From the IMG/VR virus record IMGVR_UViG_3300013127_000026, positions 1-26,418 of that record: DNA of 26,418 nt, one strand, 5' to 3'. Under the pieces are notes generated by a model that worked only from the letters and a program-made list of their open reading frames with translations, was not told where the DNA came from and did no database searches. Position numbers and translations under genes: made by a program. This DNA comes from a virus. This document shows positions 1 through 7,798 of the stretch, piece by piece. The number at the start of each line of letters is the position of its first letter. The stretch's first letter is position 1.

Positions 1-77
1 CGAGAGCGAAAAAAATTTCACCTGATGACGCAAAAGACAATGTGATAAAGACAATAATGAAACTTTTGAAAAAATGA
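1..77 (+). CDS. C-terminal end of an upstream gene (partial)
   Basis: An open frame enters from the left edge and ends at TGA 75-77. The last residues read ...SPDDAKDNVIKTIMKLLKK, a basic, probably helical tail. Its stop overlaps the ATG of the next gene as ATGA (74-77), the usual sign of translational coupling in phage operons. Too little is visible to name it. Position ahead of the terminase operon suggests a late morphogenesis gene, but that is inference. Confidence 0.6.
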   Translation, partial: RAKKISPDDAKDNVIKTIMKLLKK

Positions 78-1369
78 GTAAAGTAATCAGAGAACAAATA
101 GACTATGGAGATTATCCTGAAAGAATGGACCCTAATCTCGAAAGAAAGCTCAAAAGTGCTGAAAGTTTATATGCTCAGAATCCTGCATTCAGGAAAGGAG
201 CTAAAGATGTTTCAAGAATTGCAAGCTCAAGATTCAAAAAGGTTGTTGATAAACTCAGACAAGCAAGGACTTTACAGAGCATCACACCAAATATGATTCA
301 AAGAATATACATGGAGGAAATGAGTAAAGTCCCTATGATTATTCAAATCGAAGCTAGACACAGAGAAGAACTTGAAGAATTGGCAAAAAAAGTTTCATTG
401 GAAGAGACTGAAGTGCCTGAAGGATGGTATCAAATCGAGGCTTTATTAAATAGAGAGCCGATTGATGTTTCAAATTTCAGGTTTGACCCTGAGGAAGACG
501 AAGAAGAAGAGGAAGAAAATGAAAAGCAAAAAATAGAGATTCCATCTTTTGATGTTGAAGACTTAACAAAAGAAGAGGAGTTAGAATTAGAAAAACACAA
601 GAGAAATCTAATCAACGCTATTGTACAGGGTGCTGCAAAGAAAGGTCATTACCTTTTTCAAAAACCAGAGGTTAAAGCCGAATTGGATAGAATTGATTCA
701 AGACTATATCCCGCATATTTGGGAGTTATGGCAATCAACGATTTCCTATACTTTAGTATGGAACAGATGATTGAACAAATGAGTGCAACAGGAAATGGAG
801 TTGCTGGAAAAGTAGAATTACAAGACGCAGATGAAGAAGGTGGTGATGAAGGTGGAGGTGAAGAAAAACCAGACACTAAAATCGTTGCTGAAGGATTAAT
901 ATTCCCAATTTTGACACACGAAATAATCAAAGGTGTGAAAGCGGCTAATGCGAGATTCGGTCTTCCTACCGACCCGAGTATGAGAGAAAAAGTAAAATCT
1001 CAAGTCGATATTCTATCAAATGAGCCGATGCAACTACGTATCGGACCTGAAGTTGTTGAAAAAATAAGATTCTCTCTTCCTGATAAAATGTTCGATGAAT
1101 CAAACAAGGGATTAATAAACTGGTTTGAAATTCAATTATACCAAATTCCCGCTCAAGAATTTTTGGAAATTATAGGTAATGCCATTTCTGAGGATGAATC
1201 CAAACAGAAAAAGGCGACTGAAAAATTTGAGGAAATCATGAAAGAAGCAATGGAATTGAAAAGAAAATATGAAGATTATCAAGAGGAGCAAGGTGATGAG
1301 GGTAGTGATGATGAAGGTGATGATTTAGATGATTTCTTGGGAAGCTTGGGTATATCAAGACCCAAATAA
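74..1369 (+). CDS. Acidic protein of unknown function upstream of terminase
   Basis: A 431-residue, highly charged protein I cannot assign. Residues 1-125 are basic and helical. Residues about 140-150 form a Glu/Asp run, and residues about 254-266 are another Gly/Asp/Glu-rich linker. The middle (about 175-250 and 270-380) looks like a folded helical domain. The last 60 residues are a charged coiled coil ending in an acidic tail that holds a short hydrophobic motif, DDLDDFLGSLGI, before SRPK. Such a tail could be a docking peptide, but that is a guess. The start is the ATG overlapping the previous stop (ATGA). The gene ends 6 bases before terminase. T4 has the small terminase gene 16 at this position, but the length and composition here give no support for that name. 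Confidence 0.85.
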   Translation: MSKVIREQIDYGDYPERMDPNLERKLKSAESLYAQNPAFRKGAKDVSRIASSRFKKVVDKLRQARTLQSITPNMIQRIYMEEMSKVPMIIQIEARHREELEELAKKVSLEETEVPEGWYQIEALLNREPIDVSNFRFDPEEDEEEEEENEKQKIEIPSFDVEDLTKEEELELEKHKRNLINAIVQGAAKKGHYLFQKPEVKAELDRIDSRLYPAYLGVMAINDFLYFSMEQMIEQMSATGNGVAGKVELQDADEEGGDEGGGEEKPDTKIVAEGLIFPILTHEIIKGVKAANARFGLPTDPSMREKVKSQVDILSNEPMQLRIGPEVVEKIRFSLPDKMFDESNKGLINWFEIQLYQIPAQEFLEIIGNAISEDESKQKKATEKFEEIMKEAMELKRKYEDYQEEQGDEGSDDEGDDLDDFLGSLGISRPK

Positions 1370-1375
1370 TTTTCT

Positions 1376-3136
1376 GTGACCAAAGAACAATTAATTATTG
1401 AAGTAACAAAATGCATGAGGAACACTCCTTATGCGTTGAGGACGTATTTGCAGACCTATGACAACACGGTATCCAAATATGTCCCTTTGGACCTCTTTCC
1501 CGACCAAATACGACTCATCGAGGATTATGATGAGTTTAATGAGAATATAGCACTCAAATACAGACAAGCCGGTGTAACAACCGTCACCGCCGCTTGGGCT
1601 TCCAAGAAATTGGTTTTTGCAAAGAAACAAAAACCTGAAAAAATACTGATTATTGCCAACAAATTGGATACATCCGTTGAGATGGCAAATAAAATCAGAG
1701 GGTTTACTGAGCAATGGCCAGCATGGGTTGGTGTTGGATTTTCTGTAGAAAAAAATTCACAAAGACATTTTAAACTATCAAATGACTGTGAAGTGAAAGC
1801 GGTTGCTACTTCAAAAGATGCCTTACGTGGTTATACACCAACAATTTTGATTTTCGATGAAGCTGCGTTCATTGAAGCTGACAACGACTTTTGGTCTGCT
1901 TGTATGGCCTCACTTTCCACAGGTGGTAAAGTAATAGTTGTATCTACCCCTAATGGTTATGACCCAATATATTATGAAATATATGACCAAGCCCTAAGAA
2001 AGATGAATGAATTCAAAATCTCTGAGATGTTTTGGTATAGAGACCCAAGATATACCAGGGATTTGTATGTGGTAAAAACCACAGATTTAGTTCATTTTTT
2101 ATTGAATAGGGAAGACTATCCCCAAGATATCGTAGTAGACTTATCAGTTGATAATCCATATGAGAGAGACCATAAAATTACAACGGATTATATATCCCAA
2201 GGATATAAGCCTTGTTCTGCGTGGTTTGAAGGTATGGTGAAAAAACTCAAGTATGATAGGAGAAGAGTAGCTCAGGAATTGGAGTGTAATTTCTTAGGTT
2301 CAGGTGATAACGTATTTGAATCTGAACTCATGCAAAATATTTCACACAATCAGTTGATGGAACCAACAGCAAAAATGATGGGGGGTTCACTGTGGATATT
2401 CAAAGAACCCGAAAATAATCACAAATATGTTATGGGTGTGGATGTGTCAAGAGGAGACTCTGAAGACTTTTCTTGTATTGAAATTATTGATTTTGATAGT
2501 CGTGAACAAGTATTGGAATACGTTGGAAAGGTTCCCCCTGATGTCATAGCAGAAATTGCATATAAGTGGGGTTCAATGTATAATGCCTATTGTGTTATAG
2601 ATATTACGGGGGGTATGGGAGTGTCAACAGCAAGAAAAATGCAAGAGATGTCATACGCCGCGGGACTTTACGTTGACAACGTGGACCCATCAAAAAAATG
2701 GAAATGGGACCCAAAACTTAATGAAAAAATACCAGGAATTAATTTCAACTCCAAAAGGGTTCAAATTATTTCAGCGTTTGAAGAAGCTATGAGACATGAC
2801 TTCAAAATATATTCACATCGTCTCTACAATGAAATGAATACTTTCATTTATATCCATGGAAGACCTGACCACCAAAAAGGTCATCATGATGATTGTATTA
2901 TGGCTATGTCAATGGCAATTTATGTCGCTGAAAAGAATTTTCAATCACTTCAAAAGGTTGTCAATCATACAAAGGCTATGCTTAATTCTTGGACTAGTAT
3001 TAGTCACGAAAACAAAAACACATCTGAATTTTTTAATCCCATGGTTCCACAAATGGGACGTCAGAACACACACATACCCGGTCAAGCTTCTCGTAGTGAC
3101 TATCAGAAATATGGATGGTTATTTGGGGTAAAATAA
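1376..3136 (+). CDS. 17: Terminase large subunit (T4 gp17-like)
   Basis: DNA-packaging motor ATPase and headful nuclease acting at the portal vertex. The 586-residue length is close to T4 gp17. ATPase motifs are a Walker A-like loop RQAGVTT (residues 63-69), Walker B ILIFDEAAF (157-165) and coupling motif STPNG (190-194). The C-terminal RNase H-fold nuclease shows its acidic triad in GVDVSRG (D356), VIDITGG (D409) and HHDDCIM (D505/D506). The classical Walker A lysine is replaced by Val67, and Lys61 just upstream may substitute, as in other deviant-Walker terminases. The apparent start is GTG 1376, 6 bases after the previous stop; an in-frame ATG lies 13 codons in. Unlike T4, no sheath or tube genes follow; the portal comes next. 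Confidence 0.96.
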   Translation: MTKEQLIIEVTKCMRNTPYALRTYLQTYDNTVSKYVPLDLFPDQIRLIEDYDEFNENIALKYRQAGVTTVTAAWASKKLVFAKKQKPEKILIIANKLDTSVEMANKIRGFTEQWPAWVGVGFSVEKNSQRHFKLSNDCEVKAVATSKDALRGYTPTILIFDEAAFIEADNDFWSACMASLSTGGKVIVVSTPNGYDPIYYEIYDQALRKMNEFKISEMFWYRDPRYTRDLYVVKTTDLVHFLLNREDYPQDIVVDLSVDNPYERDHKITTDYISQGYKPCSAWFEGMVKKLKYDRRRVAQELECNFLGSGDNVFESELMQNISHNQLMEPTAKMMGGSLWIFKEPENNHKYVMGVDVSRGDSEDFSCIEIIDFDSREQVLEYVGKVPPDVIAEIAYKWGSMYNAYCVIDITGGMGVSTARKMQEMSYAAGLYVDNVDPSKKWKWDPKLNEKIPGINFNSKRVQIISAFEEAMRHDFKIYSHRLYNEMNTFIYIHGRPDHQKGHHDDCIMAMSMAIYVAEKNFQSLQKVVNHTKAMLNSWTSISHENKNTSEFFNPMVPQMGRQNTHIPGQASRSDYQKYGWLFGVK

Positions 3137-3137
3137 C

Positions 3138-3145
3138 TATTTATA
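3138..3145 (+). promoter_or_regulatory. TATTTATA motif upstream of portal gene
   Basis: TATTTATA begins one base after the terminase stop and ends 28 bases before the portal ATG. It is one of a recurring set of coding-strand TATTTATW boxes at starts of late genes in this window. Promoter function is inferred from recurrence and from the gp55-like sigma gene nearby. Confidence 0.5.
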
Positions 3146-3173
3146 TTATCAGGGTATAAAGTAAAATTGTAAA

Positions 3174-5012
3174 ATGAGTGAACAGAATTTAACGGTGTGG
3201 CAAAGGTTATCCAAAACCTTTGGTCCAAATTCGCTTCTGAATCAAGATTATCCTACTTACAAGTTCGATAAGAAAGAACTTCTTAGAACTAAAAGTAGAG
3301 ATGAATACGAGAGAGAAAAACTACAGGCTCGACAGAGTTATTATCTTGCAAATCAGTGGGCTAAGGTAGAAAACAATTTATATTCTCAAGCAATTTATTA
3401 CGAACCATCGAGACTTTCTGCTCAATACGATTACGAATCAATGGAGTATACTCCTGAGATTTCAGCGGCATTAGACATCTATGCTGAGGAGTCTACAACA
3501 CCAAACGAGGATGGATTCATTCTTCAAATTTATTCTGAATCCAAAAGAATAAAAGGTGTTTTAGCAGATTTATTTAATAACAACTTGGACATCAATACCA
3601 ATCTCCCAATGTGGACGAGAAATACCTGTAAGTACGGGGATAATTTTGTCTATTTAAAATTGGACCCTGAAAAAGGGGTAGTTGGATGTCAACAATTACC
3701 AACAATTGAAATAGAACGTAGAGAGGTCGGGGTAAGTCAAAAAATTTCAATTGAACCTGAAAAACCTGAAGATAGAAAAGCTCTACATTTCGATTGGAAA
3801 AATAAAAATATGACTTTCCAATCTTGGGAAATGGCTCACTTCAGATTACTTGGAGATGACAGGAGATTACCATATGGAACTTCAATGTTAGAAAAGGCAA
3901 GAAGAATTTGGAAGCAACTTCTTCTTTCTGAAGATGCGATGTTAATTTATCGTACATCGAGAGCACCTGAAAGAAGAATTTTCAAAGTATTTGTTGGGAA
4001 TATGAATGATGATGATGTTGAAGCCTACGTACAACGTGTTGCAAACAAATTCAAAAGAGAGCAAATTGTAGATAGTAAAACGGGACAAGTAGACATGAGA
4101 TTCAATCAAATGGCGGTAGACCAAGATTATTTTGTTCCTGTTAGAGACCCCGCAGCACCAAGTCCAATCGATACTTTAGCGGGTGCACAAAACCTGTCTG
4201 AAATCGCCGATATCGAATATATTCAGAAAAAACTCTTGACCGCACTTAGAGTCCCAAAAGCTTTTTTAGGATTCGAAGAAGTTGTTGGTGATGGTAAAAA
4301 TTTGTCCTTACAAGACATTCGTTTTGCAAGAACCATCAATAGGATTCAAAGAAGTATGCTTCAGGAACTTAACAAAATTGCGATTGTTCATCTGTTCTTG
4401 TTAGGTTTTGAAGATGAATTGGAAAATTTCACTTTAGGTCTTACAAACCCTTCAACCCAAGCCGACTTACTGAAAATTGATGTTTGGAAAGAAAAAGTTT
4501 TACTATACAAAGATTTGGTTTCCGACCCTGGAAATGGTATTTCTGCCACTTCATCGACTTGGGCTAAAAAACATATTTTTGGTTGGTCTGATGATGAGGT
4601 TAAGATTGATTTACAACAACAAAGAATTGAAAGAGCTGTAGGTGAAGAGTTGAAGCAAACACCAACTGTGATTTCTAAGACCGGTGTATTTGACAATATA
4701 GACAAACTTTATGGCTCATCAACAGGAGCAACACCATCAGCCGGTGCTGAGACAACACCAGGTGGAGAAGAAGTACTCGGAGGTTTTCCTGGTGGGGGAG
4801 AAGAAGTCCCACCACCTGAAGCGGCTCCATTGGAGGCTCCTGAAGCGCCCGCTCCAGCTGAGGCGGCAGTAACGCCTGAGTCCAAACAGAAAGACATGAA
4901 TATTTTAGTCGAAACTGATTTGATTGAAGGTAAACAAATCATAGATTTGGGGCACGGACAAAAATCTTTAGGAAAAATTTCTGAGGAATTGGATAAGTTG
5001 TTGAACTCTTAA
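3174..5012 (+). CDS. 20: Portal protein (T4 gp20-like)
   Basis: Forms the dodecameric ring at the capsid vertex: nucleates prohead assembly, docks terminase and carries DNA in and out. The 612 residues include strong T4-family signatures: MEYTPEISAALDIYAEE (90-106), YGTSMLEKARRIWKQ (234-248) and RTSRAPERRIF (260-270). After residue about 510 comes a low-complexity Gly/Pro/Ala/Glu tail (to about 590), probably disordered, followed by a short charged helix. That tail makes the protein longer than T4 gp20 (524 residues). It has its own intergenic gap with a TATTTATA box, an A-rich leader and no Shine-Dalgarno sequence. Confidence 0.95.
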   Translation: MSEQNLTVWQRLSKTFGPNSLLNQDYPTYKFDKKELLRTKSRDEYEREKLQARQSYYLANQWAKVENNLYSQAIYYEPSRLSAQYDYESMEYTPEISAALDIYAEESTTPNEDGFILQIYSESKRIKGVLADLFNNNLDINTNLPMWTRNTCKYGDNFVYLKLDPEKGVVGCQQLPTIEIERREVGVSQKISIEPEKPEDRKALHFDWKNKNMTFQSWEMAHFRLLGDDRRLPYGTSMLEKARRIWKQLLLSEDAMLIYRTSRAPERRIFKVFVGNMNDDDVEAYVQRVANKFKREQIVDSKTGQVDMRFNQMAVDQDYFVPVRDPAAPSPIDTLAGAQNLSEIADIEYIQKKLLTALRVPKAFLGFEEVVGDGKNLSLQDIRFARTINRIQRSMLQELNKIAIVHLFLLGFEDELENFTLGLTNPSTQADLLKIDVWKEKVLLYKDLVSDPGNGISATSSTWAKKHIFGWSDDEVKIDLQQQRIERAVGEELKQTPTVISKTGVFDNIDKLYGSSTGATPSAGAETTPGGEEVLGGFPGGGEEVPPPEAAPLEAPEAPAPAEAAVTPESKQKDMNILVETDLIEGKQIIDLGHGQKSLGKISEELDKLLNS

Positions 5013-5020
5013 TATTTATT
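5013..5020 (+). promoter_or_regulatory. TATTTATT motif upstream of post-portal gene
   Basis: TATTTATT starts immediately after the portal stop codon and ends 16 bases before the next ATG (5037). Non-palindromic member of the recurring box set, so its orientation relative to the gene can be read. Confidence 0.5.
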
Positions 5021-5036
5021 ACAAAACGTAGAAATA

Positions 5037-5735
5037 ATGACAATCGGTCAGATAAAATCAATTATAGAGGAAAACTTACTCAGTTCTTACAAAAATGAGA
5101 AAGAGTTTAAAAAAACCTTAAGAGAGTTCAAAGAGAACGTATTGAACGATAAAAGGTTTTCAAAATTATTTTCTGTGTACGAACAGCTTTCGACTCCTCA
5201 AGGATTATCTGAGAAAGATGCTGAGCTTTTCTTGGATGAAGGTGTAAATTTGATTTCCAAGATTATTCCTTCAGTTAAAATGCCTTATTCCAAAAACACA
5301 TCCAAAACCAATATCTACGTTGATATTGACAATTTAGTTTACACCACAAAACACAATATCAGTGAAAGAATTCAATCCAAAAAAAATATCATAGGTTTAC
5401 TAATGAGTGAACCAAAAAGGATTGAGGAATCTGTAAAAATTCCAGTGAGCTCAATGGTAAAAATTGCGAATCAAACTTTGGAAAATTACATTCAATCGAT
5501 GGATTCAGGAAGTAAAAAACTTTTTTTGGAGGTTATTAAATCTGATAAAGAAACACTCGAAAAACAATACTCGTCCCTGAAAGAATCTACCATCTCAAAA
5601 CTTAATAATTTACTTTCAACTCAAGATGAATCAGAAATGAAGGTCAAAATTTCTGAAACAATCGAAAAACTTCAAAACGAGAATTTTACACAAATCAATT
5701 ACGTAAAATTGATTTCTTTAGAAAACGGCCTATAA
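5037..5735 (+). CDS. Unknown helical protein between portal and protease
   Basis: A 232-residue Lys/Glu/Ser-rich protein with mostly helical composition and no motif I recognise. The N-terminus (MTIGQIKSIIEENLLSSYK) looks like a short amphipathic helix; residues about 150-225 are rich in charged heptad-like stretches. In T4 the portal is followed by the small prohead-core genes 67 and 68, so a prohead core role is possible by position only. The last six bases overlap the end of the convergent bS21 gene on the other strand: codons GGC-CTA-TAA here share CTA with the other gene's TAG. Confidence 0.85.
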   Translation: MTIGQIKSIIEENLLSSYKNEKEFKKTLREFKENVLNDKRFSKLFSVYEQLSTPQGLSEKDAELFLDEGVNLISKIIPSVKMPYSKNTSKTNIYVDIDNLVYTTKHNISERIQSKKNIIGLLMSEPKRIEESVKIPVSSMVKIANQTLENYIQSMDSGSKKLFLEVIKSDKETLEKQYSSLKESTISKLNNLLSTQDESEMKVKISETIEKLQNENFTQINYVKLISLENGL

Positions 5736-5918
5736 TCCGTTTTTCTTTTTTTCTTTGTAAATTGCTTTAAATAATTTTTTCCTCTTTTTTACAGACCTTT
5801 TTTCAAATTCCTTTCGTTCATTCAGAATTTGGTTCTGTTTCGTTTTGATAACTTTATTCTTTAGTAGTTTGAGAGATTTCTCTAAGTTATCGTTATTTTT
5901 TATTTCTATTATCAACAT
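5730..5918 (-). CDS. rpsU: Phage-encoded ribosomal protein bS21
   Basis: A 62-residue, very basic protein. It lines up without gaps with the Bacteroidota form of small-subunit protein bS21 as I remember it: N-terminal MLIIxIK, then N11, LKxxKxKxxKT (16-26), L32, RxxFxKxSVxKR (35-46) and KAxY (51-54). bS21 sits on the 30S platform near the anti-Shine-Dalgarno end of 16S rRNA, and phage-encoded copies are known from environmental phages. A TATTTATA box lies 7 bases before the ATG, suggesting late expression. The gene points against its neighbours, overlaps the upstream + gene's stop by six bases and is divergent from the gene at 6014. It is short, but the family match makes a chance frame unlikely. 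Replacement of host bS21 in ribosomes is inference. Confidence 0.85.
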   Translation of the reverse strand: MLIIEIKNNDNLEKSLKLLKNKVIKTKQNQILNERKEFEKRSVKKRKKLFKAIYKEKKKNGL

Positions 5919-5925
5919 ATTATGA

Positions 5926-5933
5926 TATAAATA
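5926..5933 (-). promoter_or_regulatory. TATTTATA motif upstream of bS21 gene
   Basis: On the minus strand TATTTATA ends 7 bases before the bS21 ATG, within gatatttatatc, itself almost palindromic. It is in the 95-base divergent gap (5919-6013) between bS21 and the + strand gene at 6014. Confidence 0.5.
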
Positions 5934-5974
5934 TCATTATTCATTTCATTTTTGACTATTGGGAAAACTACTCG

Positions 5975-5990
5975 TATTTTTATAAAAATA
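5975..5990. repeat. Perfect 16-base palindrome in the divergent gap
   Basis: TATTTTTATAAAAATA reads the same on both strands (8-base half-sites, no spacer). It lies 23 bases before the ATG at 6014 and 42 bases from the bS21 box. It could be an operator for a dimeric regulator or a variant promoter box for the + gene. AT-rich palindromes also arise by chance, so function is only suggested by its position. Confidence 0.35.
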
Positions 5991-6013
5991 AACTTAATGT
6001 AATATGAGTATTA

Positions 6014-6442
6014 ATGAAAAAAGGCAAAAGTGTAAAACTAAATCTGTTCAATCCAATTAAATCTATGTATGGAACAGTTGACTCCAAAAATTTGAAATCA
6101 ATTTTTATAAACATCCAATCATGGGTCACACCCAAACAAGAAATGGAAAATTGGAACAGAATTGTTAGTAACCTAAGTAGACAAATAAAACACTCTGTAT
6201 ACGACTCAAACAAATCAGAAATTTTTTTATCAAAAACAATAATTGACTTAGACTTGAGAGTAAGTGGAATATCCGCAGGAAAAAAATCTTTTTTCAACTT
6301 GGAAGTTAATTTATTTGCAAGTGAAGAATTGGATTTCAAATCCGAAAATATGAAAAAAGAAATCAAAACAATTATAAAATCTATCTATCAAAACAACATC
6401 AAAAAGAACAAGTATTTTGATTTCTCAAAGTCCAAAAAATAA
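6014..6442 (+). CDS. Unknown 142-residue basic protein
   Basis: I do not recognise the family. The protein is Lys/Asn/Ser-rich. It has a hydrophobic alternating stretch (about 70-105: sKTIIDLDLRVSGISAGKK, then FFNLEVNLFA) typical of beta strands, and a charged helical C-terminus ending KNKYFDFSKSKK. The ATG at 6014 is the only start in this frame with good composition; the ATG at 6004 opens a different frame that stops after 18 codons. It lies between the bS21 gene (divergent) and the prohead protease, so a head-assembly role is possible but unsupported by sequence. Confidence 0.8.
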   Translation: MKKGKSVKLNLFNPIKSMYGTVDSKNLKSIFINIQSWVTPKQEMENWNRIVSNLSRQIKHSVYDSNKSEIFLSKTIIDLDLRVSGISAGKKSFFNLEVNLFASEELDFKSENMKKEIKTIIKSIYQNNIKKNKYFDFSKSKK

Positions 6443-6461
6443 TCAACATTACAATTCTGTA

Positions 6462-6469
6462 TATTTATC
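6462..6469 (+). promoter_or_regulatory. TATTTATC motif upstream of protease gene
   Basis: TATTTATC ends 12 bases before the ATG at 6482, in a 39-base gap. Member of the recurring coding-strand box set with C at the last position. Confidence 0.45.
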
Positions 6470-6481
6470 TGAAAACATAGG

Positions 6482-7195
6482 ATGAAACAATTAAGAATAC
6501 TGGAAGCCCATGAACTTGGGCATGGAATTTTGATTGAGATGGACGCAGGTTTTATAAATCCTCAAGATTCGCTCAATCTACCATTAATGGAACAGGCAAA
6601 AAAAATGGATTTCAAAAATCCATTTGAGTTTTATGCTGTCCTACAGAAATATGACACAGCAAATCGTAATGGAAGATTTTATCCTGAGAAAATTCTTAAA
6701 AGAGAAGCTGACAGATATAAAAAAATAATTCAAAAAGGTTTATCAACTTCAGAGCTTAATCATCCTGAATCCTCTTTGATTGATTTGGATAGGGTATCAC
6801 ATTTAATCACAGACATTTGGTGGGACAAAAATATATTGATGGGAAAACTCAAATTGTTGACAAGTCCAGGTTTTCATGAATCAGGTGTAGTTTCTTGTAA
6901 AGGAGATGTTGCAGCAAATTTAATGAGACAAGGAGTAACGATGGGGGTTTCCTCTCGTGGTGTCGGGTCACTGAAAAAAGTTGGTGAAAGAAATGAAGTA
7001 CAAGATGATTTTGAATTGATTTGTTTTGATTTAGTGTCCTCACCCTCAACACCAGGAGCATATTTATTCTCCAACATCGATGAAAGAGGTCAATATGAAG
7101 AAAATCTTGAAGAAGAAAAAAAATCCAAAATAGAAGGTTCAATGGACAAGTCTATTGATTTAATGAAAAAACTTACCGATTTTTTGGGAAAATAA
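6482..7195 (+). CDS. 21: Prohead core protease (T4 gp21-like)
   Basis: Serine protease that cleaves scaffold and capsid proteins during head maturation. The 237 residues show family landmarks: TANRNGRFYP (59-68), catalytic-histidine region ELNHPES (His94) and catalytic-serine region GVSSRGVG (Ser157/158), followed by FDLVSSPSTPGAY (182-194). T4 gp21 prefers (L/I)-x-E followed by A or G. This protein carries ILE|A at residues 6-9, a plausible self-cleavage site near its own N-terminus. The last 40 residues are charged and probably disordered. It sits directly upstream of its expected substrates and 4 bases before the small gene at 7200. Confidence 0.93.
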   Translation: MKQLRILEAHELGHGILIEMDAGFINPQDSLNLPLMEQAKKMDFKNPFEFYAVLQKYDTANRNGRFYPEKILKREADRYKKIIQKGLSTSELNHPESSLIDLDRVSHLITDIWWDKNILMGKLKLLTSPGFHESGVVSCKGDVAANLMRQGVTMGVSSRGVGSLKKVGERNEVQDDFELICFDLVSSPSTPGAYLFSNIDERGQYEENLEEEKKSKIEGSMDKSIDLMKKLTDFLGK

Positions 7196-7199
7196 TTTT

Positions 7200-7412
7200 A
7201 TGGACGAAAAGTACTTTGTAGCAAAAATTCAATATGAACTTCCTGATGAAACAACAGGTAAAATTAAAAAAATTAGAGAAGAAAAATTAGTAAAAGGTTT
7301 TTCTGTTACAGATGTTGAGGCAAAAGTTACCAAAAGGTATGAAAGTTTTTCATATGATTGGCGAATAACATCAGTTTCCGAAAGTAAAATCGATGAAGTA
7401 ATTGAAAAGTAA
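7200..7412 (+). CDS. Small protein resembling DUF4494
   Basis: A 70-residue protein with beta-strand/helix pattern YFVAKIQYEL...KIKKIREEKLV then FSVTDVEAKV and WRITSVSESKIDEVIE. From memory this spacing matches DUF4494: a short protein with a KxxY strand, a 'SFTEAEA'-like helix start and a final ITxIxxxK strand. DUF4494 is found mainly in Bacteroidota; its function is unknown. It lies 4 bases downstream of the protease, sharing its transcript, and is followed directly by a hairpin terminator. Family assignment is moderate; a profile search would settle it. Confidence 0.8.
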   Translation: MDEKYFVAKIQYELPDETTGKIKKIREEKLVKGFSVTDVEAKVTKRYESFSYDWRITSVSESKIDEVIEK

Positions 7413-7414
7413 AA

Positions 7415-7440
7415 GAGTGGTTTACCACTCTTTTTTTTTT
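7415..7440 (+). terminator. Rho-independent terminator after the protease pair
   Basis: GAGTGG (7415-7420), loop TTTA, CCACTC (7425-7430), then ten T (7431-7440). The stem extends by AAA/TTT pairing. It lies 3 bases after the stop of the DUF4494-like gene. Confidence 0.92.
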
Positions 7441-7445
7441 GAATA

Positions 7446-7453
7446 TATTTATT
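7446..7453 (+). promoter_or_regulatory. TATTTATT motif restarting transcription
   Basis: TATTTATT begins only 6 bases after the T run of the terminator and ends 12 bases before the ATG at 7466. A terminator followed at once by this box fits a new promoter better than any other explanation, and is the best single support for the promoter reading. Confidence 0.6.
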
Positions 7454-7465
7454 AAGAAAATCATT

Positions 7466-7798
7466 ATGCATTTTCTCGTACAATCCCAAAATAACACTTC
7501 AAATAATTTCAGAGTAATAAATGCATCTTCTTGGTCAAATTGCCTTTCATATATGGAAGGTACAGGTGATGTTATTCAACAAATAAGTAATCTATCGGAC
7601 TCAGTTTCAGTAATCGCAGCTAGCCCTTCATCGACTAAATCTTATAATGTAAGGTTGAAGGAAACGTCTACTGGTGACGTAATCACTTACATAATTTTTC
7701 AAGAAAATTATTCCGATTTACAAAATTGGATATCTCAACAGACGGGAAAAACCGTAGTACAGATTTTACTGAGTGAAAAAACTTACGTCAACGTATAA
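7466..7798 (+). CDS. Small unknown protein of the head cluster
   Basis: 110 residues from ATG 7466 (MHFLVQSQNNTSNNFRVINA...). An in-frame TTG at 7439 is rejected as start because it would place the terminator T run and the TATTTATT box inside the coding region. The protein is Ser/Thr/Asn-rich with regular hydrophobic strands and little charge, like small virion surface or tail-fold proteins, but I recognise no family. It sits between the protease and the scaffold as a single-gene unit with its own upstream box. A minor head protein is possible by position. Confidence 0.82.
   Translation: MHFLVQSQNNTSNNFRVINASSWSNCLSYMEGTGDVIQQISNLSDSVSVIAASPSSTKSYNVRLKETSTGDVITYIIFQENYSDLQNWISQQTGKTVVQILLSEKTYVNV

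Noticed and set aside
4709-4942. Minus-strand Gly/Ala/Ser/Pro frame
   Set aside because: Shadow of the low-complexity portal tail.
5980-6366. 128-codon minus-strand frame opposite the 142-residue gene
   Set aside because: Hydrophobic Leu/Phe/Ser-rich composition typical of antisense frames in Lys/Asn-rich genes; the + frame has better protein character and fits the operon direction.
7439-7465. TTG start for the gene ending at 7798
   Set aside because: It would place a terminator T run and a TATTTATT box in the coding region; ATG 7466 follows the box at a normal distance.
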